From: Candidatus Heimdallarchaeota archaeon
GTDB lineage: Archaea; Asgardarchaeota; Heimdallarchaeia; Hodarchaeales; Hodarchaeaceae
NCBI GenBank assembly: GCA_019057635.1
Contig: DXJL01000101.1
Location: 1-46,569, forward strand
Length of the DNA: 46,569 nt
Direction: 5' to 3'
The translations under genes and the position numbers were made by a program. Position 1 is the stretch's first letter. The number at the start of each line of letters is the position of its first letter. The notes beneath the pieces were generated by a model. The model did not search any database. It was not told the origin of the DNA and worked only from the letters and a program-made list of their open reading frames with translations. Shown here piece after piece: positions 1 through 8,708 of the stretch.

Positions 1-1
1 G

Positions 2-1549
2 ATTGAGCTCTATATTACACTTTTATTATTTGGAGTAGCCGTCTTAAGTTTGTTAAAGGGACGAAAAAGAGGACTTCATCAATACAGTCAATATTTACTA
101 ATAGTACTTTGTGGTATTTTGTGTATCGACATAATTCTACGGGTTTACACAATTTTTGGACAAGACATTACACTTTTTAGTATAATTTTGTTAATATTAG
201 GATTTATTGCTTTTCAAGAATTTCAAGTTCAAGGTAATGATATTGAAGCGCAAGAAATGCGAGAAAAAACAGCACACTTAAGAAAAGATTCGAATCGCAA
301 TATCAAAATATATGCGATAAATTTAATACTCATTCTTGTCCAAATAATTGTGATGATAATTGTCTCTTCAGAACCGTTACCAAATCCTATTGATCTACCA
401 CCTTCAAGTATTATAAATATACCCCCATTCATCACACTTACGAATTGGGGATCGATGATTGCCTTCGCGGGTATTTTTGTACTTATTTTTAGTGCGCTTT
501 ATTTATCAAAACTCGAACTTCCCGAAACTCATAATTTGTATCATCTTATGACTGGAATAAGGATTCTTTACGGATTTACTGCGGTTTCTATGATCTTTAA
601 TTTGAACTCACCTAATTTATTGAGACACACACTTGAGATGGCAGCTCCCATTGGATTGGCAGCACTAGGAGGTATGTTTTCAGAAAAATCTGGGGTTGTA
701 AATATTGGATTGGAGGGGATGATGTTATCTGGAGCTTTTGTTTCAGTTTGGATTACCTTTGAAACTGGGAATCCTTGGTTAGGAGTTCTAGGCGCCATTG
801 TTGGTGGGGCTTTGATGGGGTTGTTACATGCTATTGCATCTATTCGGTTTCGAGCTGATCAAGTTGTAGTTGGTGTGGCTATCAATCTTGTGGCTTCTGC
901 CTTAACAGCCTTGGGGATTCTCATTGTATGGAACGTCCAAGGTACAAGTGAAAACACTGTTCCATTCAAGAAAGTTCAATTGGAAATCCTTACAGAGATT
1001 CCCTTAGTTGGGGATATTCTTTACCAACTTGCAGGTGGAGCAAAAGGTCTTACTCCGTTAGTTTATGTCTTTATTTTGGCAATAATTGTAAGTGCATGGG
1101 TTATTCAACGTACAGCTTTTGGATTGCGAGTCAGGGCAGTTGGTGAACATCCTAGAGCAGCCGATACATTGGGGATAAATGTACATCAAATTCGTTATAT
1201 TTGTGTAGTCATTTCAGGAATTTTAGCAGCCGTAGGGGGAGCACAACTCACTCTAGGAACAGTACCCAGATTTCGAAGTGATGTTTCTTCAGGAAGAGGA
1301 TTTGTTGCACTCGCTGCATTAATCTTTGGTGGTTGGAGTCCAATTGGGGCCGCTTTAGCCAGTTTGTTATTTGCATTCGCATACGCTTTCCTAGCTCAAT
1401 TTCAGTTGCATGATATCACTTGGATTTGGAATACAGAGAAACTTATATCCACACTTCCATTTGTAATAACAATCATCGCTGTAGCAACAGTAGCTAAGCG
1501 TGCAAGGGCACCTGCAGCTGATGGAATTCCCTATGTCAAGGAAGGTTAA
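2..1549 (+). CDS. ABC transporter permease, nucleoside/BMP type (5' end outside window)
   Basis: Membrane permease of the BPD_transp_2 family (YufQ/NupQ/RbsC-like), importing nucleosides or related solutes together with an ATPase and a binding lipoprotein that are not in the window. The C-terminal ~320 residues carry the family pattern: MAAPIGLAALGGMFSEKSG, then GVVNIGLEGMML, and the ATPase-coupling loop GEHPRAADTLGI. The frame is open back to base 2, and a hydrophobic stretch precedes the first possible start (TTG at 50), so the true start is probably upstream. About 190 residues with four or five membrane segments precede the usual permease core, longer than the typical ~320-residue protein. 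The family call is firm; the substrate is inferred. Confidence 0.85.
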   Translation: MELYITLLLFGVAVLSLLKGRKRGLHQYSQYLLIVLCGILCIDIILRVYTIFGQDITLFSIILLILGFIAFQEFQVQGNDIEAQEMREKTAHLRKDSNRNIKIYAINLILILVQIIVMIIVSSEPLPNPIDLPPSSIINIPPFITLTNWGSMIAFAGIFVLIFSALYLSKLELPETHNLYHLMTGIRILYGFTAVSMIFNLNSPNLLRHTLEMAAPIGLAALGGMFSEKSGVVNIGLEGMMLSGAFVSVWITFETGNPWLGVLGAIVGGALMGLLHAIASIRFRADQVVVGVAINLVASALTALGILIVWNVQGTSENTVPFKKVQLEILTEIPLVGDILYQLAGGAKGLTPLVYVFILAIIVSAWVIQRTAFGLRVRAVGEHPRAADTLGINVHQIRYICVVISGILAAVGGAQLTLGTVPRFRSDVSSGRGFVALAALIFGGWSPIGAALASLLFAFAYAFLAQFQLHDITWIWNTEKLISTLPFVITIIAVATVAKRARAPAADGIPYVKEG

Positions 1550-1611
1550 AACCTTCCTTCATTTCGCCAAATCCCTTAAAAATTAGTGAAAAAGTTAAGA
1601 TGTAGATAAAT

Positions 1612-2835
1612 TTGGAAAAGACGCTTATCACCTTTTTTTCCCCGATCTCAGATAGTGAAAAGAATCAAGAATTATGCAACAAGTGTAATAAGGGAGGATG
1701 GAAAATAATCTCGCCTTCCCAGGTTAACGAAATCTCCCAAGATCCTAAAGATAATCTCGTGTGGCTCTTTATTGGAACTGGAGGAACAGAAAAGAGTGTA
1801 ATTGATTATCTATCAAAGTTCTCTGATAAAACTATTCCTCTCATTGTAACCCATGATCATTACAATTCACTCCCTTCAGGAATGGAAATTAGGAAACATT
1901 TGGCGGATTTAAGAATGGGAACAAGGATTATCCACGTTGATATGAACAGAATATCTGATATCCTAAATAAAGAATATTTACTACTTGAAGTCAAGCAAAA
2001 ATTACAGGACTATAAACTAGGGTTAATTGGTGAAGTTTCTGACTGGTTAATTGCCTCACGAATTGTTCCAAAGAGTGTAAAAGATGTCTGGGGGGTAGAT
2101 TTAATCCCGATACCAATCAAGGAACTAGTTGAATCTATAACTCGTCACAGAGATGAAAAGTTAAGTGAGACAACCGAACAATTTCTTAAGCATGCACAAG
2201 CGACCGATAGAACGGATAACCAGATCTTTGAAGCTCAATATGTCGTACACGCAATTGAGGCTCTAGTAAAGAAGTATAATCTTGATGCATTCTCTATTGA
2301 ATGCTTTTCTCTAATTCAAGAAACCGATAGCACTTCTTGTTATGCTCTTTCTTATTTTAATGACATCGGGCTTGTTGCCGGATGTGAAGGTGATCTTCCT
2401 TCTACTTTTACAATGATATTAGCAAAACTCCTTGTAGATAAACCCTCCTTTATGGCAAATGTTATTTCTGTTAGTCCAGAAGAGAATATCGTGAATCTTG
2501 CTCATTGTACAGTACCACTAACTATGACTGAAGGCTATTCAATCCGATCTCATTTTGAATCAAATAAAGGAGTGGCAATTAAAGGCGAATTTAAACTCAA
2601 TGAACCTGTCACACTTATTAAAATTGGTGGAAGTTCGTTGACAGACTGGTGGGTTTCCTCGGGAATCATCCTCAAAAACCAAGATGATGAAGGATGCTGT
2701 AGAACTCAAGTTGAAATCCACCTCAAGGATTCTGTAAATTATTTTTTACAAAATTCCTTAGCCAATCATCATATAATGATTTTAGGAGACCATCAAGTAT
2801 TATTTGAGACTTTCCTCAATCAGTTCTTACAATAA
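1612..2835 (+). CDS. L-fucose/L-arabinose isomerase-fold protein
   Basis: A 407-residue protein resembling the FucI-like proteins that many archaea and clostridia carry. Visible signs are the N-terminal GTGGTEK segment, a middle GLIGEVSDWLIAS segment, and a C-terminal GCEGDLPSTFTMILAK segment that matches the part of the isomerase fold carrying an active-site glutamate. It is shorter than true L-fucose isomerase (~590 residues), and this subfamily has no firmly assigned substrate, so the sugar and the reaction are unknown. The start is a TTG; an ATG just upstream is followed at once by a stop. It lies 62 bp after the ABC permease on the same strand, which would fit a nucleoside or sugar salvage link, but this is only inference. 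Confidence 0.65.
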   Translation: MEKTLITFFSPISDSEKNQELCNKCNKGGWKIISPSQVNEISQDPKDNLVWLFIGTGGTEKSVIDYLSKFSDKTIPLIVTHDHYNSLPSGMEIRKHLADLRMGTRIIHVDMNRISDILNKEYLLLEVKQKLQDYKLGLIGEVSDWLIASRIVPKSVKDVWGVDLIPIPIKELVESITRHRDEKLSETTEQFLKHAQATDRTDNQIFEAQYVVHAIEALVKKYNLDAFSIECFSLIQETDSTSCYALSYFNDIGLVAGCEGDLPSTFTMILAKLLVDKPSFMANVISVSPEENIVNLAHCTVPLTMTEGYSIRSHFESNKGVAIKGEFKLNEPVTLIKIGGSSLTDWWVSSGIILKNQDDEGCCRTQVEIHLKDSVNYFLQNSLANHHIMILGDHQVLFETFLNQFLQ

Positions 2836-2849
2836 TTGGAAAAAATAGG

Positions 2850-5327
2850 TTAACTTGCGCGAAGGCGAGAGTTAATGGCCAATCTTTCTAGAGTCATCTT
2901 TATTGTATCCTTTACCTTATCATTTTTCTGCATGTAATCTTCTAAGTAGACCTTAACTTCATCAGGGTTATTCAACCCAGCTACAGATACAATATTGCCA
3001 ATCACACCTTCTAAATGCATCGGGTGGAGTTTTTCTAATTCAACTATATTATTCTTGAACCATTCCCACAGATGATCAACTACAAACAAATTTCTCGCTG
3101 AGATCATAATTGGAAAAATCTTGTTTTTACTTGGAACTTTTTCAATGACATAATCAAGTGCATTTAACTGGAGATCCTTATCTTCAAAACTACCAATTGC
3201 GCGAAGAATATTAATCGTTTCAGGTTCAGGTATGTCTGCACTTTCGAGTTTTTTAATTAAAATAGCAAATGATGAGGGAACTTGTGCAGCTCCAATACGC
3301 GTTATACTAGATAATAGATCAGGGTGAATAGATTTACCTTCAAGATATTCATTGAATTTTTGGCGGCCAAATTCGGCGACTCCTTCATCATTGAAAAGAT
3401 AACTTGAAATTAACAGCGAACTACGCAGATTTGTAACTTGGTGCGGTTCATCTTCTTTGGGCTCATAGCCAATATGTTCTAGGACTTTATAGAATGCTTT
3501 AAAGCCAATTGCACTAATCCTTTCTCTTCGTGATTCGACAACTTGAAACGCATGAACTAGATTTGCACTCATAGCAACTAAGGGGAGATAATTGTCTTCT
3601 TCGGTAAAATATTCCATGAAATCCAAATAATCGTCGATAGAATAGTCCTCACTTCTCACAAACGCATAAAGATCATTATGCAAACCATAACGATCTCTTG
3701 GGGATAAAACTTTCTGTTTAACTAATTTTCCAAGCGCATGGAGATTTTCCTTTTCATAAATCACTCGGTAAAAACCTGATTGTTCAAAATTTAATTTGTG
3801 AGCGGTTACGCCATCTGGTAAGGAAATAACCATTGATTTTTCATTAAATACGAATCTTTGTGTATCAATCAATTGAGTTTCTCTGTAAAAGGAAATAGTA
3901 AGAGGGATCATCCACACGTTAGCTGACGAATTGGGGAGGTATGAAAAACGACTTTGCTCGAGAGATAAATGATCTCCAACCTTGTGAACAGTTATTAAGG
4001 GGTATCCTGGTTGGTAAATCCAAGTTTTCATCATTTCGGATATAGGTTCACCTGTTGCCTCTTCTATCCCCTGCCAATATGCACTACTTTCTACACATTC
4101 AAATTTATGATTATTCAAAAAATATTGAATACCTTTCTTAAACTTATCTTCACCTAGGTACCCTTGAATCATTTGTAATACCGCTCCACCTTTTGAATAG
4201 ATAATTGGAGCAGTTGCAGCCGTTATTTTAGTATTTTCGCCCTTTCCTGGAAGCTCAATTGGAAATGTTTCTAATAAGGAGTCCCGTTCAAACGCTGAGT
4301 CAACTTCTCCAGCCAGAAAGCCTTCCCAGATCTGCCATTCAGGATGGTAGTAATCTGCAATAGCGTATCCAAAAAGCGTGGCGAATGATTCATTTAACCA
4401 TATATATTTCCATTCTACAGGACTGACTAAATTCCCAAACCATTGATGAGCTACCTCATGTGCGATTACTTCTGCAATTCTCTCAATTCCCGCTTTTGAT
4501 GTGATTCCAGGATATACAAGAAGAATATTCTCTCGATATGTAATAGCAGCATAATTTTCCATTGCTCCAAAAGCAAAATCAGGTACTGCGATTTGATCCA
4601 ACTTGTCAATGGGGAATTTGATACCAGTATACTTTTCCCCAAATTCGATACTTTTTCTACCGAAATCCAACGCATAGTCAGCAAATTGTGTTTTTCCAGG
4701 AGTAGTGGCAATTCGATATCGTATAGCTTCCGAGGATGCTTCAAGATACTCAAAATCTCCGATACCAAAGAAAAGAAGATAGCTCGACATTTTAGGGGTT
4801 CTTTTAAATTTTATTAGTTTTTTGTCATTTTTTAAGTCAGTTTCCTCTTCAACACGAGTATTAGCTATTCCGGAGAACTTTTTATCAATAATAAATTCGA
4901 TATTGAACGTCGCTTTCATCGAAGGATGATCAAAACAGGGAAAGGCTTGACGAGCGTGATCTTCTTCGAACTGGGTGACTGCAATAAACTTCTCCTCCTC
5001 ATTTTCAATATATTTACTTCGATAAAGTCCCACTAATTTGTCATTAATAAGACCCATATATTCTATCTTAAGAACTAAATCACTTTTAACTTCTGGTAAG
5101 TCTATTGAAAGAATCTGTTTTTTCGGATTGAAACTAAATTGGCATTCAATGAATTTCTTTTCCTTTTTCACTTGACATTTCCAAACTGCAAGTTCATGTG
5201 CATTTAACTCTATTTTATCAATTGGTTCAGTTGCTCTAATACTTATTTCAGTTAAGCCAGAAAAATAAAAATTTTCGAAATTTGGTTCTAATCTTATAGA
5301 ATAATGACTGGGTCTAATTTTGGCCAT
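2850..5327 (-). CDS. M1 family zinc aminopeptidase (tricorn-interacting-factor F2/F3 type)
   Basis: Cytoplasmic zinc aminopeptidase that removes N-terminal residues from the peptides left by the proteasome or other proteases. About 825 residues, normal for the family. The substrate-recognition motif FGAMENYAAI lies near residue 255, and the zinc motif HEVAHQWFGN with the distal glutamate in WLNESFATLFGY near residues 290-315. The C-terminal half is the helical ERAP1_C-like domain. I prefer the ATG at 5327 because GGAAGTG sits just upstream; a GTG at 5336 in the same frame would add three residues. No signal peptide is seen. Its promoter region is bounded by the TnpB element that starts about 110 bp upstream. 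Confidence 0.93.
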   Translation of the reverse strand: MAKIRPSHYSIRLEPNFENFYFSGLTEISIRATEPIDKIELNAHELAVWKCQVKKEKKFIECQFSFNPKKQILSIDLPEVKSDLVLKIEYMGLINDKLVGLYRSKYIENEEEKFIAVTQFEEDHARQAFPCFDHPSMKATFNIEFIIDKKFSGIANTRVEEETDLKNDKKLIKFKRTPKMSSYLLFFGIGDFEYLEASSEAIRYRIATTPGKTQFADYALDFGRKSIEFGEKYTGIKFPIDKLDQIAVPDFAFGAMENYAAITYRENILLVYPGITSKAGIERIAEVIAHEVAHQWFGNLVSPVEWKYIWLNESFATLFGYAIADYYHPEWQIWEGFLAGEVDSAFERDSLLETFPIELPGKGENTKITAATAPIIYSKGGAVLQMIQGYLGEDKFKKGIQYFLNNHKFECVESSAYWQGIEEATGEPISEMMKTWIYQPGYPLITVHKVGDHLSLEQSRFSYLPNSSANVWMIPLTISFYRETQLIDTQRFVFNEKSMVISLPDGVTAHKLNFEQSGFYRVIYEKENLHALGKLVKQKVLSPRDRYGLHNDLYAFVRSEDYSIDDYLDFMEYFTEEDNYLPLVAMSANLVHAFQVVESRRERISAIGFKAFYKVLEHIGYEPKEDEPHQVTNLRSSLLISSYLFNDEGVAEFGRQKFNEYLEGKSIHPDLLSSITRIGAAQVPSSFAILIKKLESADIPEPETINILRAIGSFEDKDLQLNALDYVIEKVPSKNKIFPIMISARNLFVVDHLWEWFKNNIVELEKLHPMHLEGVIGNIVSVAGLNNPDEVKVYLEDYMQKNDKVKDTIKMTLERLAINSRLRAS

Positions 5328-5445
5328 GGTTTTCACTTCCGAGTTATTATCTTGTTATTTGGACTGAATTAAATCAATTCTAAAATTATTGTGTTAATTA
5401 TTCCAGATGTTGAAGATGATATTTTTTTTATCTTAAATTAGTTCT

Positions 5446-5468
5446 ATGACTAAATTTGTCAGACAACT
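5446..5468. repeat. Left copy of the 23-bp inverted repeat
   Basis: Begins ATGACTAAATTTGTCAGACA and is the exact reverse complement of 6833-6855. It marks the downstream (tnpB 3') edge of the mobile element and overlaps the first bases of the hairpin at 5465-5483. Confidence 0.85.
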
Positions 5469-5483
5469 AGTGAAAAACTAGTT
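5465..5483 (-). other. Hairpin at the tnpB 3' end (candidate right-end / guide-RNA structure)
   Basis: AACTAGT and ACTAGTT form a perfect 7-bp stem around the 5-base loop GAAAA. The tnpB stop codon lies inside it. In IS200/IS605 elements the right end carries such a hairpin, and the omega (guide) RNA is produced from the tnpB 3' end across this region. The assignment as right end is inference from position. Confidence 0.45.
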
Positions 5484-6731
5484 CTGGACAGGATGAGTCA
5501 CACATCCACTATCCGGCAGGAGAGCAATACTAGAAGGTATGCGTTCCTTTGGGACTACTTGGGGAGCAGAGTGAACCCGCTGAAGAATATTACATGCAGC
5601 ATTGTAATCGGCATTTAGTTGAACTCCACACATTTGGCAACAAAAAGATCCCCGTGATCGACGATTTTTTTTAGCCAGATAACCGCACTTACTGCATTGC
5701 TGGGACGTGTACGCTTCGTTGACACGGATGACCGTTATACCAACTAGTTTAGCTTTATACTCAAGCATTTGTACGAATTAAAGAAAAGGAAGCTGGACAA
5801 ATGATTGATTGGTCCGTTTTCCAAGGTTGCAGTGTTGTTTCCACCTCGGATTATAGCCAATAACAAGGGTCTGAATATTCTGCGTTAAACAATACTTAAT
5901 AATTCGGCGAGAGGTTTGATGAAAGAAATCGCGAAGGCGGTTTGTTCGGAGACGGTGGAGGCGTAGCATCCGTCGAGTCAGCAGCTGCTGGTTGCAGGTG
6001 GTCGCTAAGGAGCGATAGTGCGCGAGCTGCTTGTTATACCACTGATTGATGGTCTTTACCACCCCGCCTTTGACGAGTAAGCCGTCTGACGTAGTTACGA
6101 GGTTGGTAAGCCCAAGATCTATCCCCATAGCGCGGGAAGGAGAATCCGCGGAGGGAAAGGCTAGCTCTTGCACTTCATACAGTATTTCGACCATAAAGCG
6201 ATCGTAATAGGGGACCAGACGTGCCCCCACACAGGTGTCGGCCGTTAAGGGAAGCGATCCGACTGGAAAGGTCGGAAACCCGCGTCTCGTGAGATTTTTC
6301 GCAAATAGAATCTGGTTGTTCCGAATTCGGACCCGAGGGCGGGGAAAATTGAGCATATGCAAAGCATCCTTAGGCTTATACCGTGGGATTCGTGGCCGGG
6401 TGTGAAATTTGGTGGGATCCTTTTTCCAAGCTTTTAGGCCGTTAAAAAAGCTCCGCCAAGTTTGTTCTATTTGCCGTAAGACTTGTTGGGGTAAATAACT
6501 ATCCGAAATAGCTTTTAACGTGAGATAGACAGGTTCATGTTTAAGGCGATGATATAACGCAGTATATTGCACCCAGCTTCCTGTTCTGAAGAATTCTTGG
6601 CAGACCTCATAGGTGGCACGATTATACAAATTTTTAGCACAGGTACACAACTCCGTAAAAATGGGCCGAGGTTTCATTTGCATACGGATAGCTAATTGTG
6701 GTTGAGGATGTTTTTTGGTGCGCATTCCCAC
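5478..6731 (-). pseudogene. tnpB: RNA-guided nuclease TnpB, interrupted by an in-frame TAA
   Basis: TnpB (OrfB) is the RuvC-type, RNA-guided nuclease of IS200/IS605-like elements. The reading frame runs 317 codons from a GTG (ATG at 6725 is the alternative), meets TAA at 5778-5780, and continues in the same frame for 99 more codons, giving about 417 residues, the normal length. RuvC-I is MGIDLGLTN (Asp205). The RuvC-II strand reads LVIGYN without the usual glutamate. After the stop come NEAYTSQQCSKCG and DYNAA (Asp375), with the CxxC...CxxC zinc finger. Residues on both sides of the stop fit the family, so one substitution (CAA or AAA to TAA) explains it. Either a dead copy or a readthrough product; the first is more likely. 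Confidence 0.88.
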
Positions 6732-6832
6732 TCTTTTCTAGATTTTTCCCTCCTATAAGTTTGTAACCGAGAGAGAGCGGTGAAAATGACGAATATGACG
6801 AAAATGAACGCTTTTTTCTTCGAAAGATTCTA

Positions 6833-6855
6833 AGTTGTCTGACAAATTTAGTCAT
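6833..6855. repeat. Right copy of the 23-bp inverted repeat
   Basis: Begins AGTTGTCTGACAAATTTAGT and is the exact reverse complement of 5446-5468. It marks the tnpB-upstream edge of the element, about 100 bp from the tnpB start. Confidence 0.85.
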
Positions 6856-6859
6856 GTTT

Positions 6860-7261
6860 TTAATTTTTTTTAATCATATCTCTACCTCTCATCCATTCTA
6901 TAGTTCTTTCTACTCCTGTTTCAAAATCGACAATTGGTTTAATACCGAGGTTTTCCTTAGCTTTCTGATTCATATAATTACGGCTAGTAGGAATTTTCTT
7001 CAGTGCATTTGGAACATAAGGATAGCCAAAATTCCGCCAGCGATAAAATCTAAGGAGGAATGGCCAAAAAGGTCGTGCAAGTAATAAAGGGAAAGGGGAA
7101 ATGAAAAGAGGTTTTCTTCTGCCAAGTTTTTCCGCAATAGTAGTAAAAATTTGTCGATAAGTCTGAGGTTCATCGGAAGCCAGAATATAGATTTCTCCAA
7201 TTGTTTGCTCAGGATGTAGGATTATTTTAATGAATACTGGAGATTGAAAATCGATTAGTTC
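6860..7261 (-). pseudogene. 3' remnant of an NAD-dependent epimerase/dehydratase
   Basis: The minus strand encodes about 130 residues with no start codon that match the C-terminal third of extended-SDR sugar-nucleotide epimerases: GEIYILASDEPQTYRQ, then a basic hydrophobic segment RPFWPFLLRFYRW, then KENLGIKPIVDFETGVERT and a stop at 6860. The Rossmann NAD-binding half (GxxGxxG) and the YxxxK catalytic part are missing. The frame begins immediately after, and in phase with, the TAA of the ThiI-like gene at 7262. The 5' part was probably lost by deletion. No sign that it is still expressed as a free protein. Confidence 0.75.
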
Positions 7262-7948
7262 TTAGGTTTCTACGACATCAAGAACCTCTTTCAACGATAT
7301 TGGTAATTTAAAATCGACTACTGAATCCAATTCTGACTCAGAAATTAACTTTAGTTTGTCAGACAGTCGATAATAAATTGGATCTAGAACCTCGGATTTT
7401 CCTCTCGTTTCGGGATATTGAGGATTTATACTACAACATCCGCCAGGTAGGATAGATAAACCATAATACCCCCACTTCTTAGATAAACTTACTACTTCTT
7501 CCTTATTATATCCAATTAACGGCCTAAGCGCTAGAATATTGATCTTAGATGTTACCATTGGCAAATTATCAAGTGTTTGACTTGCTTGTTCCCCCATTAT
7601 TTCACCTGTGATAACGGCCTCAGCTCCTCGCTGATTTGCGAATTGTTGGGCCTTATAAAACATCTGCATTCGGCAAAATAAGCAAGTTTGTTGAATTTCT
7701 CGTCCTTCTAAGCCATTAAGAATTTTTTCTTGTGTTCCACCGTGTGTCATAATTGAGAGACTTAATGGAGTTGAACTATTTCGACTCGCAATCTGATTTG
7801 CCAAGGCCACGACTTTTTCCAAAGTACCTGGGGAATGAAAAGGATAATTATGATAGTGTAGAAGTAATGGTTGGAAACCATTTTTTATCGCAATCTGAGC
7901 TGCTACAGGGCTATCTATACCACCAGATATCAAACATACAGCTTTCAT
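7262..7948 (-). CDS. ThiI-like PP-loop ATPase (tRNA sulfurtransferase family, catalytic domain only)
   Basis: An ATP-pyrophosphatase that would adenylate an RNA or carrier substrate for thiolation, as ThiI does for 4-thiouridine at tRNA position 8. The PP-loop SGGIDSPVAAQ lies near residue 10. Further ThiI-type segments are GAEAVITGEIMGEQASQTL and ALRPLIGYNKEEV. Cysteines occur in CLFC and in GGCCS. The N-terminal ferredoxin-like and THUMP domains of ThiI are absent, so tRNA binding would need a partner or another substrate is used. I chose the ATG at 7948 (MKAVCLISGG); the frame is open 20 codons further upstream but those residues do not look conserved. About 228 residues. Confidence 0.75.
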   Translation of the reverse strand: MKAVCLISGGIDSPVAAQIAIKNGFQPLLLHYHNYPFHSPGTLEKVVALANQIASRNSSTPLSLSIMTHGGTQEKILNGLEGREIQQTCLFCRMQMFYKAQQFANQRGAEAVITGEIMGEQASQTLDNLPMVTSKINILALRPLIGYNKEEVVSLSKKWGYYGLSILPGGCCSINPQYPETRGKSEVLDPIYYRLSDKLKLISESELDSVVDFKLPISLKEVLDVVET

Positions 7949-8122
7949 GTGAGGCAGAATCCAAGAATAATACTCAAAACCGTAATATGCTATATTATCG
8001 CAACACAAATTTCAAACATAAGGAATTATTGGTAGGAAAACGAGACCAATCCAGTGATAAATTTAGAAAGAATAATGTATACAATCAATGAAAATGAATT
8101 TCATTTTTGTTTATAGAATGGA

Positions 8123-8493
8123 ATGAAATTTCAGTCACTAGACGAAATTAAGTTCAAATTTTTAAATAGTTCTGAAGGAGAAGTGCGTTCATTACGTCAT
8201 TCGTATTTTCAGTCAAAATTTGTGACAATAATCCATACCGATGGTACATTTCCTTTAATCTAAGTAAACCATTCTCACTAGAGAACATAAAAAAAGGTTT
8301 AGAACAGAATTCTTACCGAACTTTAGCCTCAACCCCAACGGTTATGGTATTTCGATCAATCTCAGCTAGATTAACTTGGCATTCACATGGACTTTTACAA
8401 GTGGATTATAATGATAAACAAGAACGAATGGTAGAAACTGTTGAGAATTTTGTTGAAGAACTTCTTGGATTCGTCTATCCAGAAAGTATCTAA
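8123..8493 (+). pseudogene. Small protein-like ORF split between two frames, family unknown
   Basis: An ATG at 8123 opens a 46-codon frame ending at TAA 8261. A second frame, open from a TGA at 8173 to a TAA at 8491, carries about 100 protein-like codons without an early start; its end reads VMVFRSISARLTWHSHGLLQ, then VETVENFVEELLGF. One frameshift anywhere between 8176 and 8261 would join them into a protein of about 120 residues. I do not recognise the family. Choices are a decayed gene, a sequencing or assembly indel, or programmed frameshifting. The rest of the 7949-8708 gap is AT-rich and holds promoters only. Confidence 0.4.
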
Positions 8494-8666
8494 CTAGAAT
8501 TATCTTGATAACTCATCTCTCAACCGATAAAAGGGGAATCTATTTATTAATTCATTTTTTTTGTAATATCAAAAAACACAATTTCAAAAGCATTAAAAAT
8601 AAAGATATCACTAAATTTTCGTACATAAAAATCTAAAGAGCAATCCAACGACATAAAACAGCGAAT

Positions 8667-8679
8667 ACTTAAATAATAT
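8667..8679 (+). promoter_or_regulatory. Candidate TATA box of the GcvH-like gene
   Basis: ACTTAAATAATAT lies about 36 bp before the GTG at 8709. Archaeal transcription usually starts about 25 bp after the TATA centre, which would give a nearly leaderless mRNA. Confidence 0.35.
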
Positions 8680-8708
8680 CTAATTATCCGGGTAAATAGT
8701 TGTAATCG

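Larger units (their letters stand above)
5446..6855 (-). mobile_element. IS1341/TnpB-type element bounded by a perfect 23-bp inverted repeat
   Basis: An element of about 1.4 kb containing only tnpB; no tnpA is present. It is visibly richer in G+C than its flanks. Bases 5446-5468 and 6833-6855 are exact reverse complements. IS200/IS605-type elements normally lack terminal inverted repeats and use subterminal hairpins instead, so the repeats may belong to the element or to the target. A 7-bp hairpin (5465-5483) sits at the 3' end of tnpB, where the right end and the guide RNA lie in this family. The element separates the aminopeptidase promoter from an epimerase remnant whose stop codon lies 5 bp outside the repeat. 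Confidence 0.7.

Noticed and set aside
5446..6855. Treating the element as a complete IS605 (tnpA plus tnpB)
   Set aside because: No Y1 transposase frame exists on either strand within or next to the repeats.
7000..7200. A 66-codon minus-strand frame (MEKSIFWLPMNLR...) between the TnpB element and the ThiI-like gene
   Set aside because: The neighbouring minus-strand frame over the same bases encodes a recognisable epimerase C-terminus, so this frame is a shadow.
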